A DNA stretch of 64,000 bases from JBFELU01 sp041572755 (GTDB lineage Bacteria > Actinomycetota > Acidimicrobiia > Spongiisociales > UBA11373). The notes beneath the pieces were generated by a model. That model searched no databases. It had not been told where the DNA came from and saw only the letters and a program-made list of their open reading frames with translations. Positions 33,567 to 41,803 of the stretch are shown one piece after another. The stretch's first letter is position 1. Each line of letters opens with the position of its first letter. Made by a program: the position numbers and the translations under genes. The stretch is from contig JBFFRY010000011.1 in NCBI GenBank assembly GCA_041572755.1, positions 4,026-68,025 of the forward strand, written 5' to 3'.

Positions 33567-34702
33567 TGCGATTCGAGACGAAGGCGATCCACGCCGGGCA
33601 GGATCCCGACCCGACCACCGGCTCGGTGGTGGTGCCCATCTACGCCACCAGCACCTACGCCCAGCAAGCCCCGGGCGAGCACTCCGGGTACGAGTACTCC
33701 CGCACCGACAACCCGACGAGAACGGCATTGCAGGAGGCACTGGCCGCTCTGGAGGGCGCTCCCGACGGCGGGGGGTGTGTGGCAACCGCCTCCGGCATGG
33801 CGGCCACCGCTCTGGTGGGCTATCTGCTGCGACCCGGAGATCACCTGGTGATGCCCGACGACGCCTACGGCGGCACGTTCCGTTTCTTCGCTCGCGTCCT
33901 CGGAGAGCAAGGGATCGAGTGGACGGCAGCCGACCTCACCGACCCAAGGGCACTGGAGGAGGCGATCCGGCCTGCCACCCGGCTGGTGTGGGTTGAGACT
34001 CCGACGAACCCGTTGTTGCGAGTCGTCGATCTCGATGCCGTCATCCAAACCGCCCATGCCGCAGGCGCCCTCGCCTGCGTCGACAACACCTTTGCCACGC
34101 CCTTCCTGCAACGGCCCCTGGGGCGTGGCGCCGACCTGGTGCTCCACTCGACGACCAAGTACTTGGGTGGTCACTCCGACACCGTGGGGGGAGCGCTGGT
34201 GACCGGGGATCCCGAGCTGCACGACCGGCTCCGCTTCCTCCAGAACGCCGCCGGTCCCGTCCCGGGGCCCTTCGATGCCTACCTGGTGCTGCGGGGGCTG
34301 AAGACGCTCGGCGTCAGGATGGAGCGGCATTGCGCCAATGCGGGGGCCGTCGCCGAGTTCCTCGCCGGCGATCGCCGGGTGGCGGAGGTCCTCTACCCGG
34401 GCCTCTCCGACCACCCCCAGCACTCCATCGCCGCCGCCCAGATGGACGGGTTCGGTGGGATGGTGGCTTTCCGGCCCACCGGCGGTCGGGAGGCGGCCGA
34501 GCGGGCGGCCATCGAGACCGAGCTGTTCTTCCTGGCGGAGAGCCTCGGCGGGGTGGAGTCGCTGATCGAGGTGCCGGCGGTGATGACCCACCTGTCGGTG
34601 GTCGGCACGGACCTCGAGGTGCCCGACGATCTGGTTCGCCTGTCGGTGGGCATCGAGCACGTCGACGACCTCATCGAGGATCTCGACCGGGCCCTCGGCT
34701 GA
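33563..34702 (+). CDS. Cystathionine gamma-lyase/gamma-synthase family
   Basis: A 379-residue Cys/Met-metabolism PLP enzyme. [10 protein letters not shown] and [11 protein letters not shown] come first, then V-V-D-like D-N-T-F-A-T-P near 171 and the PLP lysine in [11 protein letters not shown] near 197. The C-terminal [10 protein letters not shown] and R-L-S-V-G-I-E complete the signature. Lyase and synthase are hard to separate by sequence. Pairing with the beta-synthase gene, whose stop overlaps its start, favours the lyase that releases cysteine from cystathionine. Confidence 0.9.
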   Translation: MMRFETKAIHAGQDPDPTTGSVVVPIYATSTYAQQAPGEHSGYEYSRTDNPTRTALQEALAALEGAPDGGGCVATASGMAATALVGYLLRPGDHLVMPDDAYGGTFRFFARVLGEQGIEWTAADLTDPRALEEAIRPATRLVWVETPTNPLLRVVDLDAVIQTAHAAGALACVDNTFATPFLQRPLGRGADLVLHSTTKYLGGHSDTVGGALVTGDPELHDRLRFLQNAAGPVPGPFDAYLVLRGLKTLGVRMERHCANAGAVAEFLAGDRRVAEVLYPGLSDHPQHSIAAAQMDGFGGMVAFRPTGGREAAERAAIETELFFLAESLGGVESLIEVPAVMTHLSVVGTDLEVPDDLVRLSVGIEHVDDLIEDLDRALG

Positions 34703-34703
34703 A

Positions 34704-35309
34704 TCAGGGCCGGGGCATCTCGAAACGGTCGCGGGTGGTCGTGTACCCGTCGCCGGTCATCCGGCCTACGGCCCGTAGTGCCCCGTGGTCGATCCGGGTC
34801 CCATCGAGGACCTCGGGGCGAATATGGAATCGGACGACCTCGCCGAAGACCACCGCCGCACCGGGAGGGTCTCCCACCTCGACGATCCGGGAGACTCGAC
34901 ACTCCAGGTTCGCCTTGGCCTCGGCCACCATCGGTGCTTTGACGACTTCGCCGGGAACCGCGGTCAGCCCGGCGACGGCAAACTCGTCGACGTCGGGCGG
35001 GAACTCCGCACTGGTGAGGTTCATCGCTTCGGCGAGCTCCTCGGTGACGATGTTCACGGTGAACTCGGAGGTGTCTCGGGCGTTGGCGAGGCTGTCCTTG
35101 ACCCGTTGGGTGAGGCCGGGTGCGTAGAGCACGGTAGGGGGCGTCCCGGCCACCAGGTTGAAGAAGGAGTACGGGGCGAGGTTGGCGACGCCGTCCACGG
35201 AGAGGGTGCCGATCCACCCGATCGGACGGGGTACCACCAGACCGGTGAGCAGCTTGTAGCGATCGGCTCCGTCGAGCGCATCGGCGGCGAACACGGTCTT
35301 GTCGGCCAT
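34704..35309 (-). CDS. Flavin reductase-like FMN-binding protein
   Basis: A 201-residue split-barrel protein of the flavin reductase family: L-T-G-L-V-V-P-R-P-I-G-W-I-G-T near residue 21, N-L-A-P-Y-S-F-F-N near 43, and the K-D-S-L-A-N-A-R-D-T-S-E-F-T-V-N segment. These proteins bind FMN, and many act as NAD(P)H:flavin oxidoreductases or on unknown aromatics. It ends one base from the cystathionine lyase gene on the opposite strand. Confidence 0.87.
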   Translation of the reverse strand: MADKTVFAADALDGADRYKLLTGLVVPRPIGWIGTLSVDGVANLAPYSFFNLVAGTPPTVLYAPGLTQRVKDSLANARDTSEFTVNIVTEELAEAMNLTSAEFPPDVDEFAVAGLTAVPGEVVKAPMVAEAKANLECRVSRIVEVGDPPGAAVVFGEVVRFHIRPEVLDGTRIDHGALRAVGRMTGDGYTTTRDRFEMPRP

Positions 35310-35341
35310 CGAAGGTCAGTCTGGCACGCCGGTCGGCGCCC

Positions 35342-35707
35342 TCACCTTTGGAGCAGCCAGGCGATGCGGCGGTGACCGGCCGCGTAGTGGAGCACGACGA
35401 GCACCCCGAAGACGATGCCGGGAAGGAGCGACCACACGAATCCGGTCATCACCGCGGCGCCGATGAGCAGATCGAGTTCGACGAGCAGCCGCATCAAGCC
35501 TGGAACGGGGACCGGGGCCTTGCCGCTCCGGCTGGGGTCCCCGGGGACGTTGAAGGTCCCCCATACGAGTGAGGCTGCCACGACGAACGCCGCGGCCAGG
35601 AGCACGCCGGCGGTGCCGCCGTCGCCGAGGGCGTACCCTCCGGCACCGTAGGCGGCGATCGCCGCCACCTCGAGGGCGGCCCTCAGGGTGAGGTTGGCTC
35701 CGCTCAC
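35342..35707 (-). CDS. DUF2568 (YrdB-like) four-helix membrane protein
   Basis: A 121-residue membrane protein with four hydrophobic segments, about 8-28, 32-50, 70-90 and 93-112. The loop between the second and third carries the hallmark W-G-T-F-N-V-P-G-D-P-S-R-S-G-K-A-P, followed by an acidic helix start. Function unknown. A 168-base gap to the next gene on the other strand contains nothing recognisable. Confidence 0.85.
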   Translation of the reverse strand: MSGANLTLRAALEVAAIAAYGAGGYALGDGGTAGVLLAAAFVVAASLVWGTFNVPGDPSRSGKAPVPVPGLMRLLVELDLLIGAAVMTGFVWSLLPGIVFGVLVVLHYAAGHRRIAWLLQR

Positions 35708-35875
35708 GAGTGCCTCAAGGGGCTTCCCTGGAACGGGCCCTTCGCCGCAAGCTCCGGCGTCGGGTGGCGCGCTCGCATCACGTTCCTCTCTTGGGGCGAG
35801 GCACCCTGGCGGGGTGGGGAGGCGCTGTCAAGCGCACCCCTCGCCTTGGGGGGCCGGGAGCGGTACGGTGCGGCC

Positions 35876-36565
35876 ATGACCCGCTTCTTCACGCCGCAGC
35901 TCTTCCGGTTCATGCGGGAGCTCAATGAGAACAACGACCGCGAGTGGTTCAAGGCGAACCAGGACCGCTTCGAGGAGCACGTGAGGGGCCCGGCACTCGA
36001 ATTCATCAGCGAGTTCTCAGAGCCGCTCTATGCGATCTCAGAGCACTTCACGGCCGACGCCCGCAAAGTGGGCGGATCCCTCTTCAGGATCCAGCGAGAT
36101 ACCCGGTTCTCGAAGGACAAGACCCCCTACAAGACCCACGTGGGGATGCACTTCCGGCACGTCGCCACCAGAGACGACGTGCATGCACCCGGCTTCTACC
36201 TCCACCTCGAACCGAGCGCTTCGTTCGCCGCCCTGGGACTGTGGCATCCGGCGACGGCCGATGCCAACGCCATTCGACAAGCCATCGTCGATGACCCGAT
36301 TGGGTGGAAGAAGGCGGCCTACGGGAAGCGGTTTGCCGACCTCTACGGTGAACTCGAAGGGGAGTCGCTGAAGCGACCACCGCGAGGGTTCGACCCCGAA
36401 CACCCATCGATCGAGGACCTCAAGCGGAAGGACTTCATCGCCTCCACCCGTCTGCGGCAGGCGGACGTCACCTCGGTCTCATTCATCCACACCTATGGGA
36501 GGACGGTCGAGGCGGGGGCGCCCTTCATGCGGTTCCTCACCGAGGCGGTCGGGCTCCGTTTCTAG
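35876..36565 (+). CDS. DUF2461 (TIGR02453) family protein
   Basis: A 229-residue protein: F-R-F-M-R-E-L-N-E-N-N-D-R-E-W-F near residue 9, the R-I-Q-R-D-T-R-F-S-K-D-K-T-P-Y-K-T-H segment near 75, and G-F-Y-L-H-L-E-P further on. These are hallmark stretches of DUF2461, an uncharacterised family found across bacteria and fungi. The ATG at 35876 is chosen over one ten codons upstream. The 3' end overlaps the convergent DUF2157-like gene by 29 bases. Confidence 0.88.
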   Translation: MTRFFTPQLFRFMRELNENNDREWFKANQDRFEEHVRGPALEFISEFSEPLYAISEHFTADARKVGGSLFRIQRDTRFSKDKTPYKTHVGMHFRHVATRDDVHAPGFYLHLEPSASFAALGLWHPATADANAIRQAIVDDPIGWKKAAYGKRFADLYGELEGESLKRPPRGFDPEHPSIEDLKRKDFIASTRLRQADVTSVSFIHTYGRTVEAGAPFMRFLTEAVGLRF

Positions 36566-37598
36566 GGCCGAAGAAGCGAGTGAGCCGATCCCGACCGACG
36601 GCGATCGCTACGGCGATCATGAGGGCGCCGATGACGGCGAGGGCCACCGGCACCCCGAGGGTGTCGCCGAAGTAGCGGAGCACGCCCCAGATCACGTAGA
36701 TGAAGGTGGCGGCGGCCCCCATGATCGCCATGGGTACGATCTCGAGGGGAACGCTGGCCGCCATGCAGACGACCGCCATTGCCAGCGCCGGACCCAACAT
36801 CCAGCCGTACTCTCCGATGGCCACCGTGGGGGCTACCAGCGTCAGCGTGGTCCCCAATGCCATGGCCGCCCAGTCGGGTTCGATGAGCCGTCTTCGACCC
36901 AGTGCCGCCCATCCCAAGCCCAGCACCCAGAGGGCGAAGACGTGCCAGGGCAGCCGAACCGTGGCGGGGATGCTCAGTAGGCCGCCGACGACGGCGGTGA
37001 TGCTCCCCCCGAAGAGGGCGAGCTGCTGCAGTGCTGTGCGGTGCCACCACCACAGCAGCAGTGCCACTGCGGTGATCGAGACACCGACGACGAGCACCCC
37101 GTATCCCCGGGAGAGGTCGGTCTTGTCGGCCCACAACACTCCGACCGACGCGGCCAGGAAGCCGATCGAGAGAAACCAGAGCGCACTTCTCATGCGCCCG
37201 AAGGCCGGCTCGTCGGAGTGGCGGAGCAGCCATCCACCCATGATGAGCAGTGCCGAGGCGAGCGCCAGGAGGCCGATCCGGGTCCAGCCGGCCATGTCCT
37301 CCCAGAAGTCGCCGAACGCCACCGCCGCTCCGGCGGCGGCCAGGGCCGCCCCGGCGTAGCCGATGACCTCGGCGACTACCGGAACGCGTCCCGTCGATCG
37401 CTCGACCGACCGTGATTCGAAGTTGCGGATGGCGGCGGCCTGGGTGTCGTCGATGAGCCCGGCGGCCACCCACCGGTCGAGTGTCGGCAGCGATGGTGCC
37501 GCCGCGGTGGAGATGCCGGGAGGCGACTCCGACCGCCGGCGCGCCTCCCAGAATCCCCACGCCGCGATGCCGATGACCACGAGGAAGATGACGTCCAT
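36537..37598 (-). CDS. DUF2157-like polytopic membrane protein
   Basis: A 353-residue membrane protein. The N-terminal helix is followed by a linker with a small helical domain, L-D-R-W-V-A-A-G-L-I-D-D-T-Q-A-A-A-I (about 41-60), typical of DUF2157. About eight further hydrophobic segments run to residue 335, and the tail is basic. The family's function is unknown. It has no obvious operon partner. Confidence 0.75.
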   Translation of the reverse strand: MDVIFLVVIGIAAWGFWEARRRSESPPGISTAAAPSLPTLDRWVAAGLIDDTQAAAIRNFESRSVERSTGRVPVVAEVIGYAGAALAAAGAAVAFGDFWEDMAGWTRIGLLALASALLIMGGWLLRHSDEPAFGRMRSALWFLSIGFLAASVGVLWADKTDLSRGYGVLVVGVSITAVALLLWWWHRTALQQLALFGGSITAVVGGLLSIPATVRLPWHVFALWVLGLGWAALGRRRLIEPDWAAMALGTTLTLVAPTVAIGEYGWMLGPALAMAVVCMAASVPLEIVPMAIMGAAATFIYVIWGVLRYFGDTLGVPVALAVIGALMIAVAIAVGRDRLTRFFGPRNGARPPR

Positions 37599-37664
37599 GC
37601 CGGCCTCCTGGCTGGAGCCGACACCCGCGGTGCCGGCCCACGGGTTCTCGACTCAGCGTACTCC

Positions 37665-37836
37665 TCAGGGACGGGTGCGTTGCAGCACCACGGCGTAGAT
37701 GGTGTCGTCGGGGTCGATCATGTCGGCGACCGCCCAGCCGTGGGGTGCCACGACCGCCTCCAACCCATCTCGAGAGGTGAGGAGAAGGTCCAACCGGTCC
37801 GATGGCAGATCCCGCGGATTCGGCGAGGCAGAGTTC
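37665..37836 (-). pseudogene. C-terminal fragment of a SAM-dependent methyltransferase
   Basis: Upstream of a TGA at 37665-37667 the frame reads P-R-D-L-P-S-D-R-L-D-L-L-L-T-S-R-D-G, then V-A-P-H-G-W-A-V-A-D-M-I, P-D-D-T-I-Y-A-V-V-L-Q-R. This resembles the last ~50 residues of class I methyltransferases. No start codon, SAM-binding loop or other upstream part is found before the cbiO gene is reached. It is probably the stub of a deleted gene. A chance match is possible. Confidence 0.45.
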
Positions 37837-37868
37837 CGCCCTGTTCGAGTGGTGCGGGTTGGGAATCT

Positions 37869-38603
37869 CTAGCCCGGGTCGAACCGATACGGGAGCTCGA
37901 GGCGGTTGGCCGCCATGAGAGCGTCGTCGGAGAGCAGTTCGGCGGTTGACCCGTCGGCCGAGACCCGGCCCCGATTGAGCACCACCGATCGCTTGCAGAG
38001 CCGGTGGGCGAACGGCAGGTCGTGGGAGACGAGGAGCATGGTGTGCTCGAGCGTCTCGAGTACCTCGGCCAGTTCACGGCGGCCCACCGGATCGAGGTTG
38101 GCGGTCGGTTCGTCGAGCACGAGGATCTCGGGCCGCATGGCCAGAACCGTGGCGATGGCCACCAACCGGCGCTCCCCGAGACTGAGGTGATGAGGAGCCC
38201 GGTCGCGACGGTCGGCCATGCCGACGGCCGACAAGGCTTCGTCGACCCGACGGTCGAGTTCCCCATCCTCGAGGCCCTGGTTGGCGGGCCCGAAGGCGAC
38301 GTCCTCGCGAACGGTGGGCATGAACAGCTGGTCGTCGGGATCCTGGAACACGATGCCGACCCGGCGGCGGATCTCAATGAGGTTGGGTTGATCGACGGCG
38401 AGCCCGGCGATGCGGACGGATCCGGCGGAAGGTTGGAGGATCCCGTTGAGGTGGAGCACCAGTGTGGTCTTGCCGGCTCCGTTGGGGCCGAGCAGTGCCA
38501 CTCGTTCCCCGGGATGCACGTGGAGGTCGACACCATCGAGCGCCCGGCTCCCGTCGGGATAGGCATCGGAGAGGTTGCGGATCTCGACGGTGGGGACGCT
38601 CAT
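37869..38603 (-). CDS. cbiO: Nickel/cobalt ECF transporter ATPase
   Basis: A 244-residue ATPase of the energy-coupling-factor type. Walker A is G-P-N-G-A-G-K-T near residue 40, the Q-loop F-Q-D-P-D-D-Q-L with the ECF-typical DDQ, the signature L-S-L-G-E-R-R in place of L-S-G-G-Q, Walker B L-V-L-D-E-P-T and H-loop S-H-D. With CbiQ it powers metal import through CbiM and CbiN. Start and stop arrangement shows the cbiM-N-Q-O operon order, the start overlapping the cbiQ stop (ATGA). Confidence 0.92.
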   Translation of the reverse strand: MSVPTVEIRNLSDAYPDGSRALDGVDLHVHPGERVALLGPNGAGKTTLVLHLNGILQPSAGSVRIAGLAVDQPNLIEIRRRVGIVFQDPDDQLFMPTVREDVAFGPANQGLEDGELDRRVDEALSAVGMADRRDRAPHHLSLGERRLVAIATVLAMRPEILVLDEPTANLDPVGRRELAEVLETLEHTMLLVSHDLPFAHRLCKRSVVLNRGRVSADGSTAELLSDDALMAANRLELPYRFDPG

Positions 38604-39364
38604 GTGATCACCCACGCCGCCGCCGCCACCGCCGCGGCAAGTGCCGGCACGGGAGCGGCGAGCGCCCATTGGGCGGGTCCGCCGCGCGATCGCTCCAGAT
38701 CCGGCATCGACCCGGTGAATCCCCGGGACAGCATGGCGAGATAGACCCGTTCCCCCCGCTCGTAGGAGCGGATGAAGAGGGTGCCGGCGGCGGCGGCCAG
38801 CGGCCGGGTCTGGCCGAGCCGGCGCGGCCGGTAGCCCCGCGACCGGAGGGCAATGCGCATGCGGTTCAGCTCGCCGATCACCACGTCGAGGTAGCGGATC
38901 ATGAAGCCCATGATCGAAGTGATCGCCCGGGGGAAGCGGAGCCTGTGGAAGCCCTTGAGCAGGTCGGGGACCTGGGTGGTGCCGGCGAGGACGATCGAGG
39001 CACCGATCCCCAGGGTTGCCTTGGCGATGATGTTCCAGGCACCCCACAGCCCCTCGTGGGAGAGGGAGAGGCCGAGAACGTCGATTCGTTCACCGCGCCC
39101 GATGAAGGGAAGGGCGATCGCAAACAGCAAGAACGGGATCTCGATGGCCATCCTCCTCAGGACGAAGCCCACCGGGAGACGGGCCACGGCCATGAGGCCG
39201 ACCAACACCGCAGCGTGGACGCCGAATGCCCAGAGGGCCGACCGCGGAGTGGCGACGACGGCGGCCACGAACAAGAGCGCGGCGGCGAGCTTCACCTCGG
39301 GCGCCAGGCGGTGGAGGGGCCCGGTCCCGTGGTGATAGAGGGCGTGAACGTGGCCGCCGCTCAA
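38600..39364 (-). CDS. cbiQ: ECF transporter membrane coupling protein
   Basis: The T component linking CbiO to the metal-binding CbiM. It has several membrane helices, the N-terminal G-G-H-V-H-A-L-Y-H-H-G, and the two coupling motifs in R-M-R-I-A-L-R-S-R-G-Y and L-A-M-L-S-R-G-F-T-G. A TTG at 39364 overlaps the cbiN stop (TTGA) and gives the family-typical N-terminus in 254 residues. The ATG at 39397 is an alternative, but it adds only out-of-frame cbiN coding sequence. Confidence 0.88.
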   Translation of the reverse strand: MSGGHVHALYHHGTGPLHRLAPEVKLAAALLFVAAVVATPRSALWAFGVHAAVLVGLMAVARLPVGFVLRRMAIEIPFLLFAIALPFIGRGERIDVLGLSLSHEGLWGAWNIIAKATLGIGASIVLAGTTQVPDLLKGFHRLRFPRAITSIMGFMIRYLDVVIGELNRMRIALRSRGYRPRRLGQTRPLAAAAGTLFIRSYERGERVYLAMLSRGFTGSMPDLERSRGGPAQWALAAPVPALAAAVAAAAWVIT

Positions 39365-39666
39365 CCTGGGCTCCGCTTCGCCCGCCGGGTGAGCCACAGC
39401 AGGCCGACGGTGATCACCAGCGTGATCGCTACCCCGATGATGCCGGCGAGTGCGGTGGACCAGCCGTCTCCGGATTCGCCGACCCGATAGCCGGCGAGAG
39501 GTGCGTCCTCGAGAACATGCTCGTCGGCTCGGTCGGCGAATCCCTCATCGAACGAGACCCGCTCCAGGCCGTCGGGCTCGTCGGAGGCGATCAAGCTCAG
39601 GCCCCCGGCCACCATCAGAGCGATCAGGAGGCCGGTGCCCACGAAGGCGAGGGTCTTCCTATCCAC
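39361..39666 (-). CDS. cbiN: CbiN/PDGLE-domain small transporter subunit
   Basis: A 101-residue protein with membrane helices at about 5-25 and 70-93. Between them S-D-E-P-D-G-L-E-R-V is the PDGLE motif that defines these CbiN-type helpers of CbiM. The GTG start overlaps the cbiM stop by eight bases and its stop overlaps the cbiQ start. CbiN stimulates metal loading by CbiM. Confidence 0.88.
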   Translation of the reverse strand: MDRKTLAFVGTGLLIALMVAGGLSLIASDEPDGLERVSFDEGFADRADEHVLEDAPLAGYRVGESGDGWSTALAGIIGVAITLVITVGLLWLTRRAKRSPG

Positions 39667-40321
39667 GGGTTTCTGCTCGGGTGGGGGCTCCGTGGACGAG
39701 GTCCGGCCTGGTGCGCAGCACCGCACCGACGATGAAGGCGGTGATGAAGCCTTCACCAACCGCGATCAGCGCATGGACCCCGACCATCGCGGCGGTGACG
39801 GCAGCCGGATCGGCGCTCCCTTCACCGCCCACGGCGTACTGCAGGCTGAATGCGAGGGCGGCCACCATCACCGACACCCCGGCGGCGATTCCGGCCGCCA
39901 CCGACAGAGCGGTCGTGGCTCGCGGCAGCACGGCGCGAAACAGGACGAAGGCGCCGTACCCGAGGAAGGTTGCGGCGATCGCCATGTTGAAGACGTTGAG
40001 ACCGATCGCCGACAGGCCTCCATCCGCAAAGAAGACGCCCTGGACGATGAGCACGACCGTCATGACGATCGAACCGATCCAGGGACCGACGAGCACGGCG
40101 GCGAGAACGGCACCCACTAGGTGGCCGGAGGTGCCGGCCGCCACCGGGAAGTTGACCATCTGGGCGGCGAACACGAAGGCGGCGGTGAGCCCCGCCAGCG
40201 GGATACGCCGGTCGTCGAGGAGATCGGCTGCCCGCCGCAGGTTGTACCAGAGGCCGCCGGCGGCGGCGGCCCCGAAGCCGGCCGAGGTGGGGAGGTTGAT
40301 GAACCCGTCGGGGATGTGCAT
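39659..40321 (-). CDS. cbiM: Nickel/cobalt ECF substrate-binding membrane protein
   Basis: A 220-residue S component. Its N-terminus M-H-I-P-D-G-F-I with His2 forms the metal site typical of CbiM/NikM. Helices carry A-A-Q-M-V-N-F-P-V-A-A-G-T-S-G-H-L-V-G near 53-71, another conserved block. Ni versus Co is not decided by sequence. A palindrome resembling a Nur box overlaps the promoter, favouring nickel. No cobalamin riboswitch or cob gene is adjacent. Confidence 0.93.
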   Translation of the reverse strand: MHIPDGFINLPTSAGFGAAAAGGLWYNLRRAADLLDDRRIPLAGLTAAFVFAAQMVNFPVAAGTSGHLVGAVLAAVLVGPWIGSIVMTVVLIVQGVFFADGGLSAIGLNVFNMAIAATFLGYGAFVLFRAVLPRATTALSVAAGIAAGVSVMVAALAFSLQYAVGGEGSADPAAVTAAMVGVHALIAVGEGFITAFIVGAVLRTRPDLVHGAPTRAETRG

Positions 40322-40324
40322 CTT

Positions 40325-40351
40325 GCTTATTGCAAAGTATATGCAATAAGC
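40325..40351 (-). promoter_or_regulatory. Nur-box-like operator over the cbiM promoter
   Basis: A 10-bp perfect inverted repeat, GCTTATTGCA with TGCAATAAGC, separated by seven bases, begins four bases upstream of the cbiM ATG. Inside it TGCAA-N5-ATGCA matches the Nur (nickel uptake regulator) box tGCaa-N5-ttGCA at nine of ten positions. On the minus strand TATACT lies within the repeat and could be the -10 element, so a bound repressor would block RNA polymerase. It is strikingly AT-rich for this window. Confidence 0.65.
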
Positions 40352-40360
40352 CGGGGAGTC

Positions 40361-40753
40361 TCAGTCGTAGGAGGCGACGTGTTCCACGTCGACGATGATG
40401 GTGACCCGGGTCTCCTCCGGGCGCCGGTAGGGGTAGCTCTCCACCCCGAGGTACTTCGCAGCCAGTGCATCGATGACTTCGTCACCGTCCTCGGTGCGCA
40501 TCTCGATCACCCGTCCCCAGATCGAAACGTTGATGTAGGGGTCATCGGTTGGGCTGATCGAGATGCCGAGCCGGGGATCGCGGCGGAGGTTGTGCCACTT
40601 GCGGCGGCCTTGGGCGGTGTTGAGGACGATCCGATCGTCGTCTCGCATGATCCACATCGCGGTGTTTTGGGGGTGCCCGTCGGGATCGAGGGTCGCCACG
40701 TGGGCGAAGTTCGGTCCATCGATGATCGCGGCGACCCGATCGGTGAACGCCAT
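40361..40753 (-). CDS. PPOX-class F420-type protein
   Basis: A 130-residue split-barrel protein: F-A-H-V-A-T-L-D-P-D-G-H-P-Q-N-T-A-M-W near residue 17, R-K-W-H-N-L-R-R-D-P-R, and P-Y-R-R-P-E-E-T-R near the end. It matches the F420-dependent TIGR03618-like group, in which a short form lacks the extra helix of classical pyridoxine oxidases. The ATG at 40753 has AGGAG eight bases upstream; an ATG two codons earlier is too close to it. It is upstream of the nickel operon in the same direction but probably separately controlled. Confidence 0.87.
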   Translation of the reverse strand: MAFTDRVAAIIDGPNFAHVATLDPDGHPQNTAMWIMRDDDRIVLNTAQGRRKWHNLRRDPRLGISISPTDDPYINVSIWGRVIEMRTEDGDEVIDALAAKYLGVESYPYRRPEETRVTIIVDVEHVASYD

Positions 40754-40900
40754 CGGCATGACTCCTCTCCGTGATGACTGTGCTTCGGCAGCGGAACGGG
40801 TCGATGGGAAGTCTCGAGCCTCGCCCTCTTCGAGGCCGGTGCCTCCCCCACGAGCCTGCGATGCACCCGAGGACGACCTGATCGGACCGGCCCTCCGGCT

Positions 40901-40935
40901 CGCCGGACGGCACACGTCGTCGGGGCCGTCCGGCG
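40901..40935. repeat. Intergenic inverted repeat
   Basis: CGCCGGACGGC (40901-40911) is repeated inverted at 40925-40935 with a 13-base spacer. It sits in the 284-base gap between the divergent PPOX and SDR genes, where no gene ends, so it is not an obvious terminator. The rest of the gap shows no gene; a TACACT near 40995 could be a -10 element for the SDR gene. Confidence 0.5.
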
Positions 40936-41037
40936 TCGGGATGGATCGCCGCGGCGACCGGGGGATGGTAGCGGCCCGGCCCGGACCGGCTCGATACACT
41001 TGCCGCCGTCGATCGGGGAGCATCCCTGGACACGGGT

Positions 41038-41793
41038 TTGGACGGGGCTCGAGTGCTCGTCACCGGTGGTGCGGGTGGCATCGGTGCTGCGGTGTGCCGG
41101 GCCTTCGCCGCAGAGGGCGCCGTCGTTGCGGTGCACTACCACACGTCCGCGGCGGCCGCTGAAGCGCTGGCCTCCGAAATCGGCGGAACGGCGATGCGGG
41201 CCGACCTGCGCAACGCGGAAGAGGCCGATGCGCTGGTGCCGCGAGTTGTGGAGGAGCTCGGCGGTCTCGACCATTGTGTGGCCAACGCCGGTGCCTACCC
41301 CGGCGACCCCACCACCGTCTGGGAGATGTCCCCGGAGCGGTGGGAAGCGACCCTTGCCGCCAATCTGACGACGACATTCTTGACGTCCCGTGCCTTCCTG
41401 CGTCATGCCTCCGACACCCGGCACGGCTCGCTGATACTCGTCGCCTCGACGGCCGGCCTCTTCGGTGAGGCCGGTCAGGCCGACTATGCCGCCGCCAAGG
41501 GGGCCATCGCGAGCGGGTTGCTGCCGACGCTGAAGAACGAGGCCGCCCGGCTGGGAGTACGGGTCAACGCCGTTGCCCCGGGCTGGACGGCGACGCCGAG
41601 CCGGGTTGCCGAGGGAATATCCCCCGAGCACGTCGCCCGAGCGACGGCCACGATGGCTCTCAAGAAGCTCGCTTCCCCCGACGACGTCGCCGGCGCCGTG
41701 GTGGCGCTGGCATCGGAGGCGGTCTCGGGCCACCTGACGGGGCAGGTGATCACCGTCGCCGGAGGGATGGAGGGCCGACTCATCGACGGCTAG
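41038..41793 (+). CDS. Short-chain dehydrogenase/reductase
   Basis: A 251-residue SDR with T-G-G-A-G-G-I-G near residue 9, the A-N-A-G-A-Y motif near 84, the catalytic serine in L-V-A-S-T-A-G, Y-A-A-A-K near 150, and the C-terminal T-G-Q-V-I-T-V-A-G-G-M. The start is a TTG at 41038; no ATG fits, and the next GTG would cut into the cofactor-binding strand. It is followed ten bases after its stop by the selenoprotein-like gene, with which it is probably cotranscribed. Confidence 0.88.
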   Translation: MDGARVLVTGGAGGIGAAVCRAFAAEGAVVAVHYHTSAAAAEALASEIGGTAMRADLRNAEEADALVPRVVEELGGLDHCVANAGAYPGDPTTVWEMSPERWEATLAANLTTTFLTSRAFLRHASDTRHGSLILVASTAGLFGEAGQADYAAAKGAIASGLLPTLKNEAARLGVRVNAVAPGWTATPSRVAEGISPEHVARATATMALKKLASPDDVAGAVVALASEAVSGHLTGQVITVAGGMEGRLIDG

Positions 41794-41803
41794 GGTGCCG
41801 GCC

